A stretch of 18,116 nt of DNA from DMER64 sp041652255 (lineage in GTDB: Bacteria > Bacteroidota > Bacteroidia > Bacteroidales > UBA932), in contig JBAZHT010000035.1 in assembly GCA_041652255.1 (NCBI GenBank), forward strand, positions 1 through 18,116, written 5' to 3'. The notes below the pieces were generated by a model. That model did no database searches. It was not told the origin of the DNA and was given only the letters and a program-made list of their open reading frames with translations. Made by a program: the position numbers and the translations under genes. Position 1 is the stretch's first letter. Every line of letters starts with the position of its first letter. Positions 6,609 to 13,353 of this stretch are shown one piece after another.

Positions 6609-6646
6609 ACAAATTTATGAAAATTTCCAGAATATGATAAATTTGT
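6609..6646. promoter_or_regulatory. Mirror-image divergent promoter pair in an inverted repeat
   Basis: A perfect 10-bp inverted repeat, ACAAATTTAT (6609-6618) and ATAAATTTGT (6637-6646), fills most of the 51-bp gap between the ketosynthase operon and the patatin gene. Each arm carries an outward-facing TAAATTTG, matching the Bacteroidetes -7 TAnnTTTG: plus strand 6638-6645, minus strand 6617-6610. Each arm also supplies TTTA, one base off the -33 TTTG, 20 bases upstream of the opposite -7. The two promoters would overlap completely. The assignment is from motif matching only. Confidence 0.45.
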
Positions 6647-6659
6647 AAAAAAACCGGTA

Positions 6660-9164
6660 ATGAAGTCAATAACCTTTCTGGGTGTTTTGTTTTTGAGCAT
6701 TTTTCCCGGCTCTGCCACATTGTTCGGAATTCCTTGGGAAACAGGGGTTTTGACGCAGCAATTCTTATTGGAAAACGGTTTTTGCCGAGTTGGGGACACG
6801 GCCCGCGCAACGGAAGCAGCGCCCGGAGCAGAAGCAGCGCCTGCAACAGAAGCAGCGCCTGGAGCAGAAGCAGCGCCTGGAGCAGAAGCAGGACCTGGAG
6901 CAGAAGCAGGACCCGGAGCAGAAGCAGCGCCCGGAGCAGAAGCAGCGCCTGGAACGGAAGGGAAGGTGCCCCGGCGAAAAAAAGTGGGTCTGGTGTTGAG
7001 CGGTGGCGGTGCGAAGGGCATTGCCCATATTGGCGTACTGAAAGTCCTGGAAGAGGCCGGTATTCCCATTGATTACATTGCCGGTACAAGTATGGGAGCC
7101 ATCGTGGGCGGCATGTATGCCATCGGCTTCAGTCCGGCAGCAATGGACAGTATCATGCGTATCCAGAACTGGCTGGATGTTTTGAGTGATAAGATCACCC
7201 GCGATAAGCTCTTTTTTACTGAAAAGGAAGTCTCGGACAAATCCCTTATAACCATTCCCTTTGATAAAGACCGGTTTTACATATCTACCGGATTGCTTAG
7301 TGGCGGTACTGTCATGGATATGCTGAGCGATTACACCATAGGGTATCACAATATGGAAACGTTCAACGACCTCCCTATTCCTTTTGCTTGTGTAGCTTAC
7401 GACCTGCTAACGGGAGATGAGGTGGTTATGCGCGAAGGCAGCCTGCCGCTGGCCATCCGTGCCAGCATGTCAATTCCGGGAGCATTCACTACAGTGGAAC
7501 GTGACAACCGGGTCTTGATAGACGGCGGGGTGATCAACAATTTTCCTACCGATATTGTCAAAAAAATGGGAGCCGAGATTATTATTGGCGTGGACGTGAG
7601 CATGATGACACAGAACCGGGAAGATCTCAAACGGGGAGAAATTTCGGAAGCAGACCGCAACAGCCTCCTGTTTATTATCGATCACATGATGGAACGGATA
7701 GGTCGGGAAACGTTCGATAAAAACAAAGAACTTACAGACCTTTACATTCACCCCGATACGCACCCGTACACCACAGCCAGTTTTACAAAAACAGCGGTAG
7801 ATTCCCTGTTGATAAGGGGCGAACGCATTGCACGCGAGAACTGGGATGCCATCATGGCCGTTAAGGAACTTATAGGTATTACCCCTCTGGACGATGTCAA
7901 ACTGCCTCCCAACCGGCCCGAAAACACCGATGACCCTACACGGGACAGCATCCGGGTAGGTTATATATTCTTTTCCGGGCTCAACACACTCAATGAAAAA
8001 AACCTGCGGCGTATGCTACGCTTCAATGAATTTTCCACCATAAGCCGTGGAACACTTTCCGAAGCCCTTGACCGAATGAAAGGGACAGGAAGTTTTTCTT
8101 CCCTTACCTATTCCCTGCTTCAGGAAGAAGATCATTTTAACCTGGTTCTTGATTGCCGGGAACGGTCGCGGAGCGCCGTCAGTGTTGGCATCCGTTTTGA
8201 TACGCGTGATATTGCCTCGGGGTATCTGAACGGCATTTTTGCACCCCGGGATCTGGAAGGTGGCATGCTGGAGGTTACCGGGAGGCTTTCCACCAATCCT
8301 TACCTGAACGTGGGTGTTTTTTACCAGGATGCATGGCTGGGAAGGTTTGGACTATCCTATACATACAGGTACGGGAACGTGAATATGTATACAGGCAGTG
8401 ATACCACATCCTACAACATACGTTTTCACCAGAACCGGATCAACTTTGATCTGGCGAACTTTTATTACAGGAATTTTAACATTTACCTGGGAGCACGTTA
8501 TGAGAATTTCAGGTCTCCAAAAATGATCACCGTAAATGAAACAAATGCAAACCGGACCAACGTAAAAGAAAATCTCATAAGTTACAGAGCAGGTGTCAGT
8601 TATGATAGCTATGACAATGCATATTATCCATCCAAAGGAGTACAATTCAATGCCGAGTATACATTGTATACAGATGATTTTACACAATTCCGGGACGGGA
8701 TGCCCTTCTCGGCATTTTCGGCTTCACTCTATATAGCTGTTCCGGCAACGGATCGTCTGACCATTGTCCCGGCGCTGTACGGAAGATTCCTCTATGGTAA
8801 AGAATTTGCTTTCTTTAAACAAAATTTTGTAGGCGGTACGTATCGTGGGCATTATGTAGATCAACAGCTCCCGTTTTTCGGTTTCCAGCCAACAGAACTG
8901 GTAGCAAATAAATTTTTGGCAACGTATGTGGAAGCCCGTTACCGTATGGGTCAGAATCATTATTTGTGGGTAAAGGGAAACGTGGCCAGGATTAGCCATG
9001 CAACACTGGAACTTATAGAATGGAACAAAGGAATGTATATGGTAGGAGCCGCTGCCGGGTATTCCTTTAACAGTCCCCTGGGACCTATAGATGTTTTGGT
9101 AGAATACGGGTTGCACCCGGGTGCCAAATTCGGTTTCTACATCAATCTGGGGAAGTATTTTTAA
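6660..9164 (+). CDS. Patatin-like phospholipase fused to outer-membrane beta-barrel
   Basis: An 834-residue exported protein. A signal peptide (FLGVLFLSIFPGSA) is followed by a low-complexity linker of GAEAAP-type repeats (residues 50-97). A patatin domain follows: oxyanion loop SGGGAKG, nucleophile elbow GTSMG (Ser144) and DGG (Asp288), so the Ser-Asp dyad is intact. Next is a POTRA-like segment (VGYIFFSGLNTLNEKNLRRML) and a C-terminal BamA-type 16-strand-like barrel ending in Phe (GFYINLGKYF). The architecture matches type Vd autotransporters such as Pseudomonas PlpD, although release from the cell cannot be told from sequence. It is predicted to hydrolyse acyl esters of phospholipids in the outer membrane or outside. 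Its last 23 bp overlap the end of the convergent CorC-type gene. Confidence 0.92.
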   Translation: MKSITFLGVLFLSIFPGSATLFGIPWETGVLTQQFLLENGFCRVGDTARATEAAPGAEAAPATEAAPGAEAAPGAEAGPGAEAGPGAEAAPGAEAAPGTEGKVPRRKKVGLVLSGGGAKGIAHIGVLKVLEEAGIPIDYIAGTSMGAIVGGMYAIGFSPAAMDSIMRIQNWLDVLSDKITRDKLFFTEKEVSDKSLITIPFDKDRFYISTGLLSGGTVMDMLSDYTIGYHNMETFNDLPIPFACVAYDLLTGDEVVMREGSLPLAIRASMSIPGAFTTVERDNRVLIDGGVINNFPTDIVKKMGAEIIIGVDVSMMTQNREDLKRGEISEADRNSLLFIIDHMMERIGRETFDKNKELTDLYIHPDTHPYTTASFTKTAVDSLLIRGERIARENWDAIMAVKELIGITPLDDVKLPPNRPENTDDPTRDSIRVGYIFFSGLNTLNEKNLRRMLRFNEFSTISRGTLSEALDRMKGTGSFSSLTYSLLQEEDHFNLVLDCRERSRSAVSVGIRFDTRDIASGYLNGIFAPRDLEGGMLEVTGRLSTNPYLNVGVFYQDAWLGRFGLSYTYRYGNVNMYTGSDTTSYNIRFHQNRINFDLANFYYRNFNIYLGARYENFRSPKMITVNETNANRTNVKENLISYRAGVSYDSYDNAYYPSKGVQFNAEYTLYTDDFTQFRDGMPFSAFSASLYIAVPATDRLTIVPALYGRFLYGKEFAFFKQNFVGGTYRGHYVDQQLPFFGFQPTELVANKFLATYVEARYRMGQNHYLWVKGNVARISHATLELIEWNKGMYMVGAAAGYSFNSPLGPIDVLVEYGLHPGAKFGFYINLGKYF
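6807..6962 (+). repeat. 18-bp in-frame tandem repeat, 8 copies plus a partial
   Basis: Eight head-to-tail 18-bp units (6807-6950) follow the consensus GGAGCAGAAGCAGCGCCT, with a degenerate ninth at 6951-6962. They encode ATEAAP, GAEAAP and GAEAGP between the signal peptide and the patatin domain. Variants recur in pairs (GAEAGP twice in a row), as expected from slippage or unequal exchange. Confidence 0.95.
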
Positions 9165-10371
9165 CCTGTCTGACCAGTACTTTATCGATCCGGGCAATAT
9201 CCATATCCACGATCTCTATGGATAATCCTTTCCAGAGAAACGTTTCTCCCGTTACCGGTACGTGTTCCAAAACATCCAGTATCAATCCGCTCAGGGTGTT
9301 GTAATCGTGATCCGTCGCCAGGTCTTCCATATCGAAATGTTCCAGGAACGCATAGAAGTCGCATTGTCCGTCTATAAGGAAAGACCCGTCTGTACGGGGT
9401 ATAATATCGTGATCCTCTTTGTTTTCGGGCAATTCTCCTATGATGGCTTCCATGATGTCTGAATGGGTAACCATTCCCTGGATGCTGCCGAATTCATCCG
9501 TTACAAGGGCGTACTTGCTGTAGGAATGCCGTATCTGTTCCACGGCTGCGTAAACGCTCAGATTTTCCGGTAAAAAGAGGGGTTTGTGGATCACGGAACG
9601 CAAATTGAATCCCTCTTTGTCTATCTTTCCAAAAAGGTCTTTCATATAGACCACACCCAGCAACTGGTCCAGGTCTTCATTGGCTACGGGATAGATCCCG
9701 TGCAGTTCCTGTTTGACCAGATCTATGATCATTTCCACGGGATCGTTTATATCCAGCCATATCAAATCGCTGCGGTGCGTCATAACCGAATCTATGGTAC
9801 GGTCACCCAGGTTGAACACGCGTTCCACCAGTTCCTGTTCCACTTCCCGTATTTCCCCGTCTTCCCGGCCTTCATCTATCAGGGCTTTTATCTCATCTTC
9901 AGTTACTTTGGCTTCTTTCATGTCTGAAAGACCGAACAGCATCATGATGCCTTTTGTACTTTTAGAAAGCAACCACACAAAAGGATAGGTCAGTTGCCTC
10001 AACAGTTTCATCAACCCCGACATGGCTTTGGCTATCTTGTCTGCGGCCATCATGCCCAGCCTTTTGGGAACCAACTCCCCAATGACCAGCGTCAGGTACG
10101 TTACAAGGGCAACTATAAGCACGTTGGATATCCAATGTGCATGTTTTTCCAGGGGTGCCCACCGGGCTAAAAATTCTGCCAGATCCCCGGATAGCCTGTT
10201 GCCGGAGAAAAGCCCGGTCAATATAGCTATCAGGGTAATCCCTATCTGAATGGTAGACAGAAAACGGTCATCGGCCTGCTGTTTATACTTACGGGACGTG
10301 ACGAAGGCCATTTCAGTCATCGACAGGATCCCGTTCAGCAGAATAAGTGCCAGTATAATAATTATTTCCAT
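9142..10371 (-). CDS. CorC/HlyC-type transporter-associated CBS membrane protein
   Basis: A 409-residue inner-membrane protein of the DUF21-CBS-CorC_HlyC family, associated with magnesium or cobalt efflux. Residues 1-135 hold the DUF21 membrane domain (RFLSTIQIGITLIAILTGLFSG; VIGELVPKRLG). A CBS pair spans about 190-310 (DSVMTHRSDLIWLD; YALVTDEFGSIQGMVTHSDI), followed by a CorC_HlyC domain (DGSFLIDGQ, TLSGLILDVLEHVPVTGE). Between TM1 (MAFVTSRK) and RFLSTIQIG only 7 residues remain where relatives have about 25, so the cytosolic loop is shortened. The gene starts 10 bp inside the end of the dedA-like gene and ends overlapping the 3' end of the patatin gene. Confidence 0.9.
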   Translation of the reverse strand: MEIIIILALILLNGILSMTEMAFVTSRKYKQQADDRFLSTIQIGITLIAILTGLFSGNRLSGDLAEFLARWAPLEKHAHWISNVLIVALVTYLTLVIGELVPKRLGMMAADKIAKAMSGLMKLLRQLTYPFVWLLSKSTKGIMMLFGLSDMKEAKVTEDEIKALIDEGREDGEIREVEQELVERVFNLGDRTIDSVMTHRSDLIWLDINDPVEMIIDLVKQELHGIYPVANEDLDQLLGVVYMKDLFGKIDKEGFNLRSVIHKPLFLPENLSVYAAVEQIRHSYSKYALVTDEFGSIQGMVTHSDIMEAIIGELPENKEDHDIIPRTDGSFLIDGQCDFYAFLEHFDMEDLATDHDYNTLSGLILDVLEHVPVTGETFLWKGLSIEIVDMDIARIDKVLVRQVKNTSPD

Positions 10372-10985
10372 AGTATTCTCCAGATGATGTACCCGAGTGC
10401 CAATACACCTATGCCCAGCAATACCCAGGATATCTGGGCTGTATACTGGTGTACCTTTTCCATAAGCTGGTCCTTTCCCACCACACTGTGCAACGAGTAT
10501 CCGATAGCAGCCAGTATGGTATTCCAGGCTCCGGCCCCCAGGGATGTATAGAGCACAAAACGACCTACCGGCATTCGGGCCAGCCCGGCGGGAATGGAGA
10601 TCAGCTGACGGAAGGCAGGCATCAGGCGACCGATCAGGGTGGAAAGGGCCCCGTAACGCACAAAGTAAGACTCGGCTTTTATCATTTTCTCTTCGTTAAG
10701 AAGAAAGGCATGTCCCAACCGCGAATTTACAAATTTATAGACAATGGCACGGCCTATCCAGATGGAAAGCCCGTAATTGATCAGGGCTCCCGCCAGGGCT
10801 CCCGCGGTGGCCGAAAGCACTACCAGCACTACGTTCATATCTCCGGCGGCAGCCAGATACGCTGCGGGCGGTACTACGATCTCTGAAGGGAAAGGGATGA
10901 ATGAACTTTCAATGGTCATCAGCAAGGCCACCGTCCAGTAATTGAGGTGTTCCAGCGCCCATTGTATGAAAGACAAAGATTCCAT
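10362..10985 (-). CDS. DedA-family membrane protein
   Basis: A 207-residue polytopic inner-membrane protein (SNARE-associated/VTT family, PF09335). It shows an early IESSFIPFPSEIVVPPAAYLAA segment with a membrane-embedded Glu and Pro, a central hydrophobic stretch (AGALAGALINYGLSIWIGR), the family motif GRLMPAFRQLISIPAGLARM (about residues 118-137), and a final hydrophobic helix with a basic end. DedA proteins help maintain proton-motive force and may flip undecaprenyl phosphate or phospholipids. The ATG (10983-10985) shares one base with the stop of the threonine synthase-like gene, so translation is probably coupled. Its own 3' end overlaps the CorC-type gene by 10 bp. Confidence 0.93.
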   Translation of the reverse strand: MESLSFIQWALEHLNYWTVALLMTIESSFIPFPSEIVVPPAAYLAAAGDMNVVLVVLSATAGALAGALINYGLSIWIGRAIVYKFVNSRLGHAFLLNEEKMIKAESYFVRYGALSTLIGRLMPAFRQLISIPAGLARMPVGRFVLYTSLGAGAWNTILAAIGYSLHSVVGKDQLMEKVHQYTAQISWVLLGIGVLALGYIIWRILWK

Positions 10986-12103
10986 TATTGTGATCCGGTA
11001 ATTTGTTCTATGCGTGATGAGGCTTTCAGTCCGTGTCCGGTCAGGGGTACAACTACCCTGTCACGGGCTGTCAGACGGTTGCTGTATTGTTTGAGGGCCG
11101 CAACGGCAGCAGCCGATGTAGGTTCTATGTAAATACCTTGTTTTGCAGCCATTTGCAGTGCTTCCACTATGTCGTGGTCCGTAACTGTAACGGTGTCACC
11201 TCCTGTTTCCTTCACGGCCTGCAGGATCTGTGATAACCGGGCGGGGTGACGTATGGCTATACCTTCCGCCAGAATAGGTGTTTTTGGAAGTTCGGGCGTT
11301 ACCTTGCCGATAGCAAAATCTTTCACAGGCGTGCAATGCTCGCTTTGCACTGCCATCAGCCTGGGATAGGTATCTATCATTCCGGCACGTCTCATTTCAT
11401 TCAGGCCCAGCCAGATACCCAGAAGCTGGGTGCCGCTTCCTACAGGAATAAACAGGTATCCCGGAGAGGTCCGGTTCATTTGTTCCATGATCTCGTAAAT
11501 CACTGTTTTGGTTCCGTGCAGAAAATACGGATTCAGGGTATGTGCCGCGTAATAACTTTCTGCCGCAGCTTCTTCGGCCGCCTTGGCGCAATCTTCACGG
11601 TTTCCCGGGATCTTGTGGAGCGTTGCTCCGTAGGTACTTACCTGGATGGTTTTTGCCGAGGAGTTTCCTTCGGGCATAAAGATGTGGGCATCTATCCCGG
11701 CCAGTGCACTGTACGCGGCAACAGCCGAAGCCGAGTTTCCGGACGAGTCTTCCACAATGCGGGAAATACCAAGTTCCCGGCATTTGTTGATCATTACAGC
11801 AGCTCCGCGGTCCTTGAAAGAACCGGTGGCCAAAAGGTAATCCATTTTAACACGAACGGGAATTCCGTAAAACTCCATGGGATGCAGGGGTGTGGGATTT
11901 TCTCCGAACAAAACGGCTTTTTCCGGGTAACGTAACGGGAGCACACTGCTGTATCTGTGCAGGAAATGAGTACCTCTAAATTTCTTTGGATCCGGACTGA
12001 ACATTTCTTTCAGGTCCAGGTAACTGCCGCAACGGCATCGCCAGACGACGTCGTCTTCCGGATATTGGGCCCCGCAGGCAGGACATATGAGAGTTCCGTC
12101 CAT
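10985..12103 (-). CDS. Threonine synthase-like PLP enzyme with N-terminal zinc ribbon
   Basis: A fold-type II pyridoxal-phosphate enzyme, best matched to archaeal/plant-type threonine synthases, which turn O-phosphohomoserine into threonine. It opens with a zinc-ribbon pair (CPACG and CRCG), then the PLP-lysine motif ATGSFKDRG, SSGNSASAVAAYSALAG as the substrate or phosphate loop, and PVGSGTQLLG for PLP phosphate binding. I chose the ATG at 12103. A GTG at 12107-12109, two codons upstream, would overlap the symporter stop as GTGA and is also plausible. Because the phosphate loop is GSGT, a related enzyme such as another beta-replacing PLP lyase cannot be ruled out. It sits beside an acidic amino acid symporter, fitting aspartate-family metabolism. 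Confidence 0.82.
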   Translation of the reverse strand: MDGTLICPACGAQYPEDDVVWRCRCGSYLDLKEMFSPDPKKFRGTHFLHRYSSVLPLRYPEKAVLFGENPTPLHPMEFYGIPVRVKMDYLLATGSFKDRGAAVMINKCRELGISRIVEDSSGNSASAVAAYSALAGIDAHIFMPEGNSSAKTIQVSTYGATLHKIPGNREDCAKAAEEAAAESYYAAHTLNPYFLHGTKTVIYEIMEQMNRTSPGYLFIPVGSGTQLLGIWLGLNEMRRAGMIDTYPRLMAVQSEHCTPVKDFAIGKVTPELPKTPILAEGIAIRHPARLSQILQAVKETGGDTVTVTDHDIVEALQMAAKQGIYIEPTSAAAVAALKQYSNRLTARDRVVVPLTGHGLKASSRIEQITGSQ

Positions 12104-12105
12104 GA

Positions 12106-13353
12106 TCACAGGTTCAGTTTTTCGCCTTCCGTGTGAGCCACGAGTGCAGCCCCGCTTATGTCACCCCATAAATTTACTGAAGTACGTATCATATCCAGCG
12201 GTTGCTGTACTACCAGTACAAGACCTATGCCTTCCAGAGGCAACCCTACGGCTTCCAGAACAACAGCAAGCATTACCAGGCCGGCCAGGGGAATGCCGGC
12301 GGCTCCTACGGCTGCCATCAGGCTGGTCAGGATCACCACAATTTGTTGTACTATGGTCAGTTCTATGCCGTAAGCCTGGGCAATGAATATGGCCGTAACA
12401 CATTCAAAAAGCGCCGTTCCGTCCATATTTACTGTGTTTCCCAGGGGCAGGCAGAAACTGGAAATTTTGCGGGATACACCCACTTTCTCCTGGATATCGC
12501 GTAATGCAATGGGCAGAGATGCGGCCGAGGAAGCTGTTGTGAAAGCGGTTAACAAAGCCGTGCCCATCAACTTCATTACTTTGTATGGATTCTTGCGGGT
12601 AAATAGGGAAAACAGCCCGGGGATGGTCAACAGTCCGTGAATAATACAACCGCCGGCAATGATCGCCGAGTAGATACCCAGGCTCCCGAACATGACACCG
12701 AGTGCTTTGGAATCCCCGGCCTGATCACCCACCATGTTGGATACTACGCCAAAAAGTCCGATAGGTGCAAAGCGGATGACCAAAAACGTGATCTTGATCA
12801 TAACTTCATAGACCCCGTTAAAAACGTCTGTCAGTAACGTTCTGGTTTTATCACCGGATCTCGTTATAAAAAACCCAAAGAGAATGGCAAAGAAGATCAC
12901 GGGAAGCATCTGGCTTTGAGACATGGACTGGACAATATTTTCCGGAACTATGGAAACGATCTGGTCCAGGAATGAATTGCTGGTGGCTTCTATATCGGTA
13001 ACCGTCTTTTCCAGCTGTAAATCTACATTTTCTCCCGGTTTGAAAAAATTGACCAGTAATAAACCCAGGGTACAGGCCATCAGGGTGGTGGTCACGTACC
13101 ATAAAAAGGATTTTCCGGCTATGCGTCCCAGGTCAACGGCTTTTCCCACACTGGAAACCCCCATAACAAGCGCACTGAAAACCAGTGGTATAACCACCAT
13201 TTTCAGTGCCCTAAGGAAAATATCTCCCAACCATTTGGTATAGTGGATGTATTGATGGGCAAAGAGGCCGAACAACACACCCAATCCTATGCCAATGAGG
13301 ATCTGCCAGTGTAAAGCTATTTTGATCTTACGCAATGAAGCCAATAATTTCAT
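12106..13353 (-). CDS. Dicarboxylate/amino acid:cation symporter (GltP/DctA family)
   Basis: A 415-residue inner-membrane carrier of the DAACS family, taking up acidic amino acids or dicarboxylates with Na+ or H+. It carries the re-entrant hairpin TAFTTASSAASLP (equivalent of the SSSAATLP loop), the TM7 cation motif LPLGNTVNMDGTAL, hairpin 2 AAVGAAGIPLAGLV, and TM8 QQPLDMIRTSVNLWGD. The TM8 Arg in DMIRT is the residue that in GltPh binds the side-chain carboxylate, so an acidic substrate such as glutamate, aspartate or succinate is favoured. Its start lies 26 bp inside the carboxyltransferase gene, and its stop abuts the threonine synthase-like start. Confidence 0.92.
   Translation of the reverse strand: MKLLASLRKIKIALHWQILIGIGLGVLFGLFAHQYIHYTKWLGDIFLRALKMVVIPLVFSALVMGVSSVGKAVDLGRIAGKSFLWYVTTTLMACTLGLLLVNFFKPGENVDLQLEKTVTDIEATSNSFLDQIVSIVPENIVQSMSQSQMLPVIFFAILFGFFITRSGDKTRTLLTDVFNGVYEVMIKITFLVIRFAPIGLFGVVSNMVGDQAGDSKALGVMFGSLGIYSAIIAGGCIIHGLLTIPGLFSLFTRKNPYKVMKLMGTALLTAFTTASSAASLPIALRDIQEKVGVSRKISSFCLPLGNTVNMDGTALFECVTAIFIAQAYGIELTIVQQIVVILTSLMAAVGAAGIPLAGLVMLAVVLEAVGLPLEGIGLVLVVQQPLDMIRTSVNLWGDISGAALVAHTEGEKLNL

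Noticed and set aside
6592..7349. Antisense open frames of 154-194 codons across the patatin repeat
   Set aside because: Leucine-, alanine- or cysteine-rich peptides generated by the 18-bp repeat read backwards; no start context or family motifs.
11246..11935. 229-codon plus-strand open frame opposite the threonine synthase-like gene
   Set aside because: Antisense shadow; no family signature, while the minus strand has clear PLP-enzyme motifs.
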